The notes under the pieces are model-generated. The model worked only from the letters and a program-made list of their open reading frames with translations. It was not told the DNA's origin and searched no databases. Shown in pieces: positions 6,341 to 13,143 of a DNA stretch of 19,386 nucleotides. The position numbers and the translations under genes are program-made. The stretch covers positions 1 through 19,386 of the forward strand of contig CAZXSK010000071.1 of assembly GCA_964642855.1 (NCBI GenBank), given 5' to 3'. Source of the DNA: CAZXSK01 sp964642855 (lineage in GTDB: Bacteria; Planctomycetota; Phycisphaerae; SM23-33). Numbering within the stretch: the stretch's first letter is position 1; each line of letters begins with the position of its first letter.

Positions 6341-8284
6341 ATGGCCAAGGCCAAATCATCACCCAAGAGCAAGAGCAGGGCCAAACCAACCCGGGCCGGC
6401 CAAGGCCGATCCGTCACCGACTCCCCGGGCTTGTGGCAGAAGATCCGCCACGAGCGGGTGTTTGTAGCATTGGTCGCCGTGCTGCTTCTGTTGGGGGCCT
6501 GCCAGTCGGCGGCGTACTGGGGCCATTCCCCCGTGCCCCATTTCGATTTCCCGGCGTTTTACCCTGTCGGCCACACACTGCTGGGCGGCGAGCTTCCCTC
6601 TAACTACAAGCGCGTCCCCGTCGTTGGGTTGCTGCAGGCCTCGCTCAGTCACGTGGTGGGCGGTCAGGCGCCGGAGCTTCGCGCGGGATGGCTGATCAAC
6701 TCGCTGCTGCACCCGCTGAATATCGTTCTGGTGTTTCTGGTGGGCAGGCACCTGATCGGCAACTGGAGTTTCGCCGTGGCGGTGCTGTATTCGGTCAATC
6801 CGTTCACCATCGAGATGCTCACCCAGCCCATCGCCGAGACCACGCTGGTGTTCTTCATCCTGCTGTCGGTCTGGCTGATCTATCGCCGGAGCCGATGGGC
6901 GTACATGGCAGCTGCGATCGCTTCGATGACGCGCTACGAGGGAGCTGCCCTGATCCTCGGGGCCCTGCTGGTGGACCTGCTCCTGCGCAAAGGCGGGCGA
7001 GCGAAGCTCAAATCGGTTGGAATGGCGGCACTTGCGTCGGCGCCGCTGGGGTTCTGGCTTCTGATGACCTGGCTGAACTGGGACCGCCAGAACTCCATGT
7101 ACTATCTCAAGGAGATGGGCACGATGTCCGGCGACCGGAACATGTGGCTGGTGTATCTCCATCTGACGTGGGAGACCGCCATCGCCCCGTATACGACCTT
7201 CACGGGCAGGATTTACGAGTGGTACATCGCCCTGGAAGCCTCCAAGCCCTACTCGGAAGGAAGCTATCCGCACACGCCAGACGGCCTGCTGGTGTTCAGC
7301 CAGATCCTCGGCGGCCTGCTCGCACTGGTTGGGCTTGTCTGGGCGGCGGTCAAGAGAGAGTGGCGCATCGGGCTGCTGCTTGTGTTCGCCGTGCCGTACG
7401 TCACCGTTCACGTGCTGCACTCGTTCGTGTACCCGCGCTTCGCCCTGCCCTACCTGTGGATCATCCTGCTGACGTGCGCTTACGGACTGCAGCGGTCGTG
7501 GTCGCTGCTCGCCTCGGTGAACAGGCCGTGGGCGCCGATCATGCGAGGCGGATTGCTTGTTGCCCTGATCGTTCTGTCCCTCATGTGGGTGGCCTGGAAC
7601 GCCCCGCTGATCCGCGCCCTCGGGCAGGTCAGCCGGAATTCAGCTAACATGGCCAGCGTGGCCATCCTGTTTCTGGCCATCGGCAGCTTGGCGTGGATGC
7701 TGCTTGCCGGCAACAGGCCGGTAGTTCTGACAGGTGCGGTGGCCCTCGGCGTGGCGGGCATGGTACTGTCCAATCAACTTGCGTTGGCGTCGGTGGTGGG
7801 CAACGCGGAGATCAATCGCGAGTTCAAACTGTTGACCGACTGGTACCGATCTCATGCCAGGGACGGAGAGGTGCTTGCCTCGACCGTTCCCTCCATCCTG
7901 CGGGCGGTCGATCCGGAGAACGCCCAACAGTACATCCACATCAGGAGCATACCGGGTGAGACCGATGTCGAGTACCTTCGAGCCTGTCTTGAAAAGAATG
8001 TCAGCTACATCGGGCTCGACTCTCGCATTGGGCTGCTTAGGGGAAACCGGATGTACCGCAACTGGCGAGTCGGACGTGTGGGCATGCTGGTGTTCCCCCA
8101 GGACCGCCCGCCTTTCTTCTTCCTGGAGCAACTGCAGGTCGGGCCAACCGGGCGCTACGTGAACGTGTTCAGACTGGATCGTGGCCTCGCACGCGATATC
8201 GTCCGCGCCCAGGACCAAGGCAAGCCGACCCCTCAGCTGAGATTCAGTGTGCCGGAGGAAGCACGTCAGCCTGCCTCCGAGTGA
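6341..8284 (+). CDS. Polytopic membrane glycosyltransferase, GT39/ArnT-like (GT-C fold)
   Basis: A 647-residue inner-membrane protein. After a Lys/Arg-rich cytoplasmic head (1-24) comes a first membrane helix (about 40-58). A periplasmic loop with HFDFPAF (67-73) follows, where GT-C enzymes keep a catalytic acidic residue. Many further helices run to about residue 490; PIAETT (163-168) and SMTRYEGAAL (195-204) are typical of bacterial GT39-like proteins. The last 150 residues are soluble and periplasmic. Such enzymes transfer a sugar from a polyprenyl-phosphate carrier to lipid, glycan or protein; donor and acceptor are unknown. The ATG at 6341 has GGAG 6 bases upstream; a GTG at 6317 overlapping the mutase stop is less likely. 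It ends only 12 bases from the convergent LptD gene. Confidence 0.85.
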   Translation: MAKAKSSPKSKSRAKPTRAGQGRSVTDSPGLWQKIRHERVFVALVAVLLLLGACQSAAYWGHSPVPHFDFPAFYPVGHTLLGGELPSNYKRVPVVGLLQASLSHVVGGQAPELRAGWLINSLLHPLNIVLVFLVGRHLIGNWSFAVAVLYSVNPFTIEMLTQPIAETTLVFFILLSVWLIYRRSRWAYMAAAIASMTRYEGAALILGALLVDLLLRKGGRAKLKSVGMAALASAPLGFWLLMTWLNWDRQNSMYYLKEMGTMSGDRNMWLVYLHLTWETAIAPYTTFTGRIYEWYIALEASKPYSEGSYPHTPDGLLVFSQILGGLLALVGLVWAAVKREWRIGLLLVFAVPYVTVHVLHSFVYPRFALPYLWIILLTCAYGLQRSWSLLASVNRPWAPIMRGGLLVALIVLSLMWVAWNAPLIRALGQVSRNSANMASVAILFLAIGSLAWMLLAGNRPVVLTGAVALGVAGMVLSNQLALASVVGNAEINREFKLLTDWYRSHARDGEVLASTVPSILRAVDPENAQQYIHIRSIPGETDVEYLRACLEKNVSYIGLDSRIGLLRGNRMYRNWRVGRVGMLVFPQDRPPFFFLEQLQVGPTGRYVNVFRLDRGLARDIVRAQDQGKPTPQLRFSVPEEARQPASE

Positions 8285-8296
8285 GGGTCCGGCAGG
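8270..8296. terminator. Weak hairpin shared by two convergent gene ends
   Basis: CCTGCC (8270-8275) can pair with GGCAGG (8291-8296) across a 15-base loop that contains the stop codon of the glycosyltransferase gene and abuts that of the LptD-like gene. No T-tract is present. It may mark termination for both strands. Confidence 0.3.
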
Positions 8297-11203
8297 TCAG
8301 TTGTCGTCGCTGGAATCGACCACGTCCAACCGGCTGGATCGCAGGCGGACCTCGTCGATGCCCTCCGGCCAGAACGACAGCATGATACCCACGCTCTCGC
8401 CTTCGTTATCCTGACCGAAGTAGACACTGAAAGCCGAGTACCATCGCGGCCACTTGCGCGTGATGGTGACGTCGGTGCGGAGGTTCCGTCGACCTCGGAA
8501 GTCGAAATCGTACTGCTGGAAGAGGCTTGCAGTGTATTTCTCATCGATCCGGTACCGAACGCCAGCCGTGCCGACCGAGGAATCGAGCGGCTGGATGTAC
8601 CGCCACCCGAAGTAGTATCTCAGCCTCGGGTCGCGCGAGACGGCCAGGCCCAGGTTCGCCCGTCCGATTCTCCCGCTGTCGACATCGTAGTTCACGTCGC
8701 CCAGGAAGGTCGTCGCGTCGGAAAGATACCAGGCGTACTCGGCGTTGACGTGGTTGCGCCCCAGGCTGTACTCCGGCCGGGAGATGAAGAACCTTCCGTC
8801 GGCCGGCTGGAGGTCCCGGCCGTTGTCGTAGAAGCCGGCCGTAACGTCCAGCCGCATCCAGTCGACGGTGCGCCGGTCGTCCTCCGGACCTCGCTTGGTC
8901 TGCAAACGCTGACGGACGCCGAAGGCCACGCCGCTCTGGCTGCGCAGGTGCTCTTCGATGCCTGGATCGATGGGGAACAGCTCGCCGGGGTTCACGTTGC
9001 CCGCCTCGCCCGCAAAGGCGGTCGCCCAAGGCGTGATGATATGTCGCAGCTTATGGACGTCCCACAGCCTGCTGTCGACCCCGTCGTAGATCTTCCAGAG
9101 GTGTGTGTTGGCCTTGATGCCCACCTGTCCGTAGGGCCTGAACGTCTGGCCTCCGTCGGTGGAATCGCCCCAGTGCGTCAGCCTGCCCGTCGCGTAGGCC
9201 AGCAGATTCACCGGGCCGACCTTGAACGGGAAGTTGATCTCGTTGCGCGTATCCACCCGGCCAAACCATCGGCTGTCCTGGCCGTAGGTTTCGTTGTCGT
9301 ACCGGTAACGCACCAGTCCGAGGTGCGACTCGTTGAAGTAGGCCAGCTGATTGTCCAGCAGCGGCTGGCCGATCAGGTAGAACCCCAGGTCGGGGGCGGC
9401 TTCGTCCTGGGCATCGAACCGGTTGAGCTTGGTCTTGAGCAGCCCGGTCACGGCCCAGTTGTCGACCTGCTTCTTGGCATACAGCAGCGTCTCCTGCTCC
9501 TTGCCGGCGTAGAACTCGTCGCGGTGGAACTGCTCGAGGTAGTTCCGGTCGCAGAGGTAGCTCAATTCGGCCTGCAGCTCCCAGTCGTCGGCGAGGTACT
9601 GCTTGTGGCGCCACAGGAATCGCCCTCGCCAGCGGCTGGCAGGGATGTCCTTCCGCCGGTCACCGAAGGTATCTTCCTGCTCGCGGTCGTACAGGCCGTC
9701 GATGTAGCTGTACCCACTGTAGCGATCCCGGGCGTATTCGGTCTCCACGCCGGTAAATGCGCCCCGCTCGAAGTAATCCTGGTTCAGCCGCGAACGGAAC
9801 CCCTCAGGCCGGATCAGCCCCAGCAGCCGAAACAGATGCCATTCGCTCCGGACTCCGAACCCCAGGCGGGAGTCGTTGCCCAACTGAACCGTGCGAAGGG
9901 CGGTATGGTCTTCCTCGAAGCTGCTGCTGGCAAAAGGCCAGTAGAGCACTGGCAGGGACCGCACGTTGAACGTGGCGTGCTCGAACGTGCCATGCCACCT
10001 GCGTTCGCTGAGTTGCTCGCCGTCCTGGGCATAGATCGTGCGATCCATCAGGTAGGCCCGCTTGGCTCCGATGTGGTACGTGGGCGTATGGAAATCGCTC
10101 GTGGAAATACGGGCATCCTTGAACAGCACTTCGCGGACCGAGAGCATCCTCGCCTCTTTGGCACGGATGTAGACCGGGATGTTCCGCTGCTCCTGCACCG
10201 TGCGGAAGACCGGCTCGCGGATCAGGGCCCGATCAGCCGTGAAATCGTAATACGCCACGGGCCCGCTGAACTTCCGCTCTCCGCGGGCGATGATCACGTC
10301 ATCCTGCAGGTAGACCCCGGTCACCGTCTCGCGCGGGCTGTTGGGATCACCATCTCCCTCACCGAACCCCTCGAGTTGAGGCGCGAAGGGCGAGGTCACG
10401 TCCTTCTTCCGCATCGGACCGGTGAACACCACCGCCGACTTGCCCCGCAGCTCCAGGAACAGTTCGCTGTCCGGGTCGCCCTGGGAGAGATACACATTGC
10501 CCTTCGCGACGATAATCCTGCCCGCTTTGCCTTCCTCGCGGGGTCTCATGGTCAAGCTGTCCGCACGAAAGTACACGGGCGCCTGGATCCTGATCTCCCG
10601 CAGTTGATCATCCTGCGGGGTGGTCGGGGACTCGTTGGGGTCTTCCTCGGGCAGGGCCTGCTCGTCGTCTTCGCCGGGCATTCGTCCGCTCGCAGGCACG
10701 ATAATCAGCTCGGGTGGCTCGTGCCGTTTGATCTCTCGGATCCGGCTGCCAAGTTTGGACCGGGCAGCGACCGCCCTGCGGAACAACGGAAAGTCGCGCA
10801 GCGGCCTGTCGGAGAAGACCCCGTCGGCGAACAGCCTGCCCTGCTGGCGGAGCGAGACCATCACGACCTGGTCGGTGGTGGTCGCCTTGCCGGGCTCGGT
10901 AACCTTGGCGTTGCCCTCGACGTAAGCCTGAATTTCGCGTCGTGAGGTACCGCCGACGCGGGTTTCGTTGATCCAGAGCACGGCGTCCCGGCCTGTGACG
11001 ACCCGTCCGCCCACCTTCAGCCGAAAGTCGCCGAGAACGACGGACACGGCCTGGCCGTTGGCATCGAACGTGTGGATCTCCTTGCCGGAGAGGTGGACGT
11101 CCTCGGGGATGTGCTGCTGGCCGGCGACGGGAACCGTCGCTGCGGCGAGAAGGCCGATGGCAAGGCAAGACCGAAGCAAACCGCCTCCGTGATGGTTTCT
11201 CAT
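8297..11203 (-). CDS. lptD: LptD-like outer-membrane LPS-assembly protein (OstA domain plus beta-barrel)
   Basis: A 968-residue exported protein. The signal peptide ends near VAG (about 28). OstA/LptA-like jelly-roll sequence follows in pieces (about 36-102, 205-262 and 295-400; for example RIIVAKGNVYLS at 229-240), split by an acidic, proline-rich linker (175-200). From about 400 the protein alternates aromatic and polar residues as in beta-strands, and KLRHIITPWATAF (718-730) matches the LptD barrel motif LRHxxxP. LptD receives LPS from the periplasmic bridge and inserts it in the outer leaflet. The mature protein has one cysteine (551), so it cannot form the two disulfides of E. coli LptD. 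Only a weak GAGACGG precedes the ATG. It has its own promoter and no Lpt partner nearby. Confidence 0.88.
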   Translation of the reverse strand: MRNHHGGGLLRSCLAIGLLAAATVPVAGQQHIPEDVHLSGKEIHTFDANGQAVSVVLGDFRLKVGGRVVTGRDAVLWINETRVGGTSRREIQAYVEGNAKVTEPGKATTTDQVVMVSLRQQGRLFADGVFSDRPLRDFPLFRRAVAARSKLGSRIREIKRHEPPELIIVPASGRMPGEDDEQALPEEDPNESPTTPQDDQLREIRIQAPVYFRADSLTMRPREEGKAGRIIVAKGNVYLSQGDPDSELFLELRGKSAVVFTGPMRKKDVTSPFAPQLEGFGEGDGDPNSPRETVTGVYLQDDVIIARGERKFSGPVAYYDFTADRALIREPVFRTVQEQRNIPVYIRAKEARMLSVREVLFKDARISTSDFHTPTYHIGAKRAYLMDRTIYAQDGEQLSERRWHGTFEHATFNVRSLPVLYWPFASSSFEEDHTALRTVQLGNDSRLGFGVRSEWHLFRLLGLIRPEGFRSRLNQDYFERGAFTGVETEYARDRYSGYSYIDGLYDREQEDTFGDRRKDIPASRWRGRFLWRHKQYLADDWELQAELSYLCDRNYLEQFHRDEFYAGKEQETLLYAKKQVDNWAVTGLLKTKLNRFDAQDEAAPDLGFYLIGQPLLDNQLAYFNESHLGLVRYRYDNETYGQDSRWFGRVDTRNEINFPFKVGPVNLLAYATGRLTHWGDSTDGGQTFRPYGQVGIKANTHLWKIYDGVDSRLWDVHKLRHIITPWATAFAGEAGNVNPGELFPIDPGIEEHLRSQSGVAFGVRQRLQTKRGPEDDRRTVDWMRLDVTAGFYDNGRDLQPADGRFFISRPEYSLGRNHVNAEYAWYLSDATTFLGDVNYDVDSGRIGRANLGLAVSRDPRLRYYFGWRYIQPLDSSVGTAGVRYRIDEKYTASLFQQYDFDFRGRRNLRTDVTITRKWPRWYSAFSVYFGQDNEGESVGIMLSFWPEGIDEVRLRSSRLDVVDSSDDN

Positions 11204-11246
11204 GTCCGTCTCGCTGGGCTGATGTCCGATTCAGAAGGTCGAGGCG

Positions 11247-11274
11247 ATTATAGGTGGGCCCCAAGGCAAGTCAA
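11247..11274 (-). promoter_or_regulatory. Promoter of the lptD-like gene
   Basis: On the minus strand TTGACT (11269-11274), a 16-base spacer and an exact TATAAT (11247-11252). Transcription would start near 11240 and give a leader of about 37 bases. It is a strong consensus promoter, divergent from the one at 11373. Confidence 0.8.
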
Positions 11275-11330
11275 AGGATCTTTGCGGGCGTGGAGCTCAG
11301 AAGGCAACTGCCCCCTCCTGACGCTCAGCA

Positions 11331-11344
11331 CCTGCAATTGCAGG
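11331..11344. repeat. Perfect 14-bp palindrome between divergent promoters (operator candidate)
   Basis: CCTGCAATTGCAGG is fully palindromic. It lies 28 bases upstream of the -35 box of the rightward promoter and 56 bases beyond the -35 of the leftward one, a suitable place for a dimeric regulator acting on either. No regulator gene is adjacent, so the role is only suggested. Confidence 0.5.
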
Positions 11345-11372
11345 CTTTGCGCGAATTCTGGTGAATCCTCCG

Positions 11373-11400
11373 TTGACACCGGCCGATACCGATCTATAAT
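11373..11400 (+). promoter_or_regulatory. Perfect-consensus sigma-70-type promoter
   Basis: TTGACA (11373-11378), a 16-base spacer and TATAAT (11395-11400) match the consensus at all twelve positions. The start would be near 11407. It has the best match of any promoter in the window and drives a short unit that ends at the terminator at 11580-11611. Confidence 0.88.
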
Positions 11401-11480
11401 GAGCTTCACTTGAGGCGCAGTTCGTCGCTGCCGACGTCGGCAGGGACGCACTCGCAAGGCCCCGAACCGAGGAGATCTCG

Positions 11481-11546
11481 ATGTTCAGGCACCTGATGCG
11501 AAATTCGCACGCCGATACGTCGCCCTCCCGACGGGGCTGCGCCTGA
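11481..11546 (+). CDS. Possible 21-residue small peptide inside the structured transcript
   Basis: ATG at 11481 is preceded by GAGGAG (11469-11474) at an ideal 6-base spacing. The frame encodes 21 residues starting MFRHLMRNSHAD and ending SRRGCA, with a TGA at 11544-11546. It is basic, with one cysteine and no hydrophobic segment. The ribosome site falls in the loop of a small hairpin (11468-11480) and the stop codon lies inside the long-range stem. It could be a real small protein, a regulatory leader peptide or chance. No homologue is recognised. Confidence 0.4.
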   Translation: MFRHLMRNSHADTSPSRRGCA

Positions 11547-11579
11547 AGGTTCTCACTCTTCCTGAAGACTGAAAATCGA

Positions 11580-11611
11580 CCGGCCGGTCCTGCGGGACTG
11601 GCCGGTTTTTT
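11580..11611 (+). terminator. Strong intrinsic terminator
   Basis: An 11-bp stem with one G-U pair (11580-11590 with 11595-11605), a TGCG loop and six T residues (11606-11611). It ends the short transcript and separates it from the methyltransferase-like gene 134 bases downstream; partial read-through or attenuation is possible. Confidence 0.93.
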
Positions 11612-11620
11612 CTATGAACC

Positions 11621-11659
11621 GGCCTCGGGCGTTACGGCAATCGCCCGCAGCACGAGGCC
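11621..11659 (+). promoter_or_regulatory. Stacked hairpin in the leader of the methyltransferase-like gene
   Basis: GGCCTC (11621-11626) pairs with GAGGCC (11654-11659), and directly inside it GGGCG (11627-11631) pairs with CGCCC (11642-11646), with a 10-base loop and a 7-base bulge on the 3' side. No known riboswitch core was recognised. It lies just after the terminator, so it would be transcribed only by read-through or from an unseen promoter. Confidence 0.4.
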
Positions 11660-11709
11660 TACCCTCCCTTCCTGCTCCGGGCGACTGACCGCCACCCCAA
11701 AGCCAGACC

Positions 11710-11727
11710 GCGCGAGATCGCTCGCGC
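11710..11727 (+). promoter_or_regulatory. Perfect 7-bp hairpin next to a ribosome-binding site
   Basis: GCGCGAG (11710-11716), loop ATCG, CTCGCGC (11721-11727). It ends 6 bases before the AGGAG (11734-11738) that serves the ATG at 11746, so it may influence translation of the methyltransferase-like gene. Confidence 0.4.
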
Positions 11728-11745
11728 AGAAGCAGGAGCGGGACC

Positions 11746-12540
11746 ATGAACGTCCAGGACATCCAGAAGCCGACCCTCGCCGCCGTTTCCAATGCCCGCA
11801 GGGGGCAGCGTCGGCAATCGAACCGGGGTGGTTCCACCCCCGCCACGCGGCGGGCGGCATGGATCCACCGCATGGTGCTCCGCGGGGAGCCGAGCACCGT
11901 GCTGGACCTCGCTTGCCATAACGCCAGTCTGCGGGCCGAGCTCGAGCCGCTCGGGCACCGATGCGTCGGCTGCTGCGCAGAGCACGAGACCCCCTGCCCC
12001 GAGTCTGACGCGCAGCAATGCCTGTCCGAACCGGCTGAGACGTGCTGCCTTCCCGCCGGGCGATACAACCTGGCTGCGATGCTGGAAGGCCGGGCCAATA
12101 CGCTGACGCCGGCCGCCCTGCGCGGCTTGATCAGCAAGGCCCGGGATGCCCTCCTCGCAGGAGGCCTGCTGCTGCTGGAGGTGCGGACGTTCCGGTCAGT
12201 GCGAGACCTCGCCCGGCGCGAGAGAACATGGACGCCGTTGGCTGCCCAGTCCCAGGCAGCCCGTGGCTGCGTTCGTCTCCAGGAAGCCCGATGGGACTGC
12301 GGCACGTGGTCTGTCCGGCTGGAGCAGACGCTACTGGACACCTGGACCGGACGGGCCCGGCGGGAGGTTCAGCGGGTGCAGGCCTACTCGGACGCGCAGT
12401 ACCTGGCGATTCTTCGCGAGGCGGGCTTGGTCGACGTAACGCTGTTCCCGCCTTCGATGCGGGATTCAGGCGACGAGTCCCTGCAGGTGCTGGTGGCCCG
12501 CAAGCCCAGCTACCCGTTCGCATTCGAGGCTTGCTGCTGA
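11746..12540 (+). CDS. Cysteine-rich, degenerate class I methyltransferase-like protein
   Basis: A 264-residue soluble protein with the outline of a Rossmann-fold SAM methyltransferase: a first strand and loop TVLDLACHNASL (51-62), GRYNLAAMLEG (105-115) at the motif IV position, LLAGGLLLLEVRTF (136-149) like the post-motif III strand, and a C-terminal SDAQYLAILREAGLVDVTLF (215-234) typical of the family. The glycines of motif I are missing (DLACHNA instead of DLxCGxG) and the acidic residue after strand 2 is not obvious (GHRCVGCCAE). It has twelve cysteines, including CVGCC (73-77) and a terminal CC, which is unusual. It may have lost methyl transfer or gained a metal or redox site; function is unknown. 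AGGAG lies 7 bases before the ATG. A small ORF and the RNHCP gene follow on the same strand. Confidence 0.75.
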   Translation: MNVQDIQKPTLAAVSNARRGQRRQSNRGGSTPATRRAAWIHRMVLRGEPSTVLDLACHNASLRAELEPLGHRCVGCCAEHETPCPESDAQQCLSEPAETCCLPAGRYNLAAMLEGRANTLTPAALRGLISKARDALLAGGLLLLEVRTFRSVRDLARRERTWTPLAAQSQAARGCVRLQEARWDCGTWSVRLEQTLLDTWTGRARREVQRVQAYSDAQYLAILREAGLVDVTLFPPSMRDSGDESLQVLVARKPSYPFAFEACC

Positions 12541-12598
12541 TGCGTGCAAGCAGATGCACCAACGAACAACAACAGAACCAGGACATGAGGAGATATGG

Positions 12599-12742
12599 AT
12601 GACTGTTCAGCACTTTCAACGCGATCCAATGAAGAATAGGCACAAACACTTCCGCGCTGCCCGCCACGGCGGACGCGGCGCGATACAAGGAGTATCGCTT
12701 GAAAGGAAAACACAACCGAAGGCCGGACGACACCGGCCATGA
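12599..12742 (+). CDS. Possible 47-residue basic small protein overlapping the RNHCP gene start
   Basis: GAGGAG (12587-12592) lies 6 bases before the ATG at 12599. The frame encodes 47 residues (MTVQHFQRDPMKNRHKHF...) rich in Arg, Lys, His and Gly and ends at a TGA inside the next gene, overlapping it by 44 bases in another frame. The overlap and lack of a known family make it doubtful. If real, it could couple translation to the TTG-started gene below, because ribosomes would unfold the leader that holds its AAGGAG. Confidence 0.35.
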   Translation: MTVQHFQRDPMKNRHKHFRAARHGGRGAIQGVSLERKTQPKAGRHRP

Positions 12743-13088
12743 CAGTCCGTTCATCTGCCAACACTGCGGCCAGGCCGTAGCCGGCGTGTCTCCGGGCACG
12801 CGGAACCGCAACCACTGTCCCCACTGTCTCTGGTCGCTTCACGTGGACCATGGCGTGGGCGACCGTCGCAGCGGCTGCCGCGGCGAGATGGAACCGATCG
12901 CCGTTTGGGTTCAGCCCAACGACGAATGGTCGATCGTTCACCGCTGCAGACAGTGCAAGACGTTGCGGGTCAACCGCATCGCAGGCGACGACAGCGAACT
13001 GGTTCTGATGTCGCTGGCGGCACGCCCCCTGGCCAGGCCGGCGTTCCCCTTGGACCGGATCGCCGTGCAGATCAGTTCGGGTCGATGA
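12699..13088 (+). CDS. RNHCP domain protein, putative zinc-binding
   Basis: A 129-residue cytoplasmic protein with the RNHCP domain almost end to end. FICQHCG (18-24), the name-giving RNHCPHCLWSLHVD (37-50), GDRRSGCRGEMEPIAVW (54-70), WSIVHRCRQCKTLRVNRIAGDD (77-98, written here as the run around Cys83 and Cys86) are present. Seven cysteines at 20, 23, 40, 43, 60, 83 and 86 form CxxC pairs that suggest zinc ribbons. The biochemical role of the family is unknown; nucleic-acid binding is a common guess for such ribbons. Translation most likely starts at TTG 12699, since AAGGAG (12687-12692) lies exactly 6 bases upstream and the protein aligns from there. A strong hairpin follows the stop. Confidence 0.9.
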   Translation: MKGKHNRRPDDTGHDSPFICQHCGQAVAGVSPGTRNRNHCPHCLWSLHVDHGVGDRRSGCRGEMEPIAVWVQPNDEWSIVHRCRQCKTLRVNRIAGDDSELVLMSLAARPLARPAFPLDRIAVQISSGR

Positions 13089-13102
13089 TGGATTGATGCA
13101 GT

Positions 13103-13141
13103 CCGGGCCGCCTCTCCACAAGGTCGGAGGGGCGTGCCCGG
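13103..13141. terminator. Long hairpin between convergent genes (bidirectional terminator)
   Basis: A 15-bp stem (13103-13117 with 13126-13141) with one bulged T and one wobble pair encloses an 8-base loop. It sits between the RNHCP stop (13088) and the stop of the opposing methyltransferase gene (13144). There is no T-tract, but the stem is very GC-rich and symmetrical in placement. Confidence 0.65.
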
Positions 13142-13143
13142 GC

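Larger units (their letters stand above)
11407..11611 (+). ncRNA. Candidate structured small RNA or small-peptide mRNA of about 205 nt
   Basis: The transcript is bounded by a perfect-consensus promoter and an intrinsic terminator. Its 5' end folds on its 3' part: 11409-11420 pairs with 11537-11548 (11 of 12 positions) and 11423-11427 pairs with 11529-11533, closing a domain of about 140 nt. Inside are small hairpins: CTGCCG/CGGCAG (11428-11443), CGAG/CTCG (11468-11480), TCAG/CTGA (11485-11496) and TGCG/CGCA (11497-11509). A linker (11549-11579) leads to the terminator. It contains a 21-codon ORF (11481-11546), so it may be an mRNA, a leader or a dual-function RNA. I found no signature of tmRNA, RNase P RNA or SRP RNA, and 6S RNA could not be recognised but is not excluded. 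Confidence 0.55.

Noticed and set aside
4203..6389. A 728-codon minus-strand open frame running through the mutase gene into efp
   Set aside because: Only its last 186 codons are efp, which has its own start, ribosome site and promoter; the rest is antisense to a well-supported mutase.
8750..10945. A 731-codon plus-strand open frame antisense to the LptD-like gene
   Set aside because: Its composition is that of a codon shadow, without motifs, while the minus strand has a signal peptide, OstA and barrel motifs.
11428..11460. Resemblance of GGGACGCA and nearby bases to a c-di-GMP (GEMM) riboswitch
   Set aside because: Only a short string matches; the upstream conserved core and the tetraloop-receptor arrangement are not found, so it is treated as coincidence.
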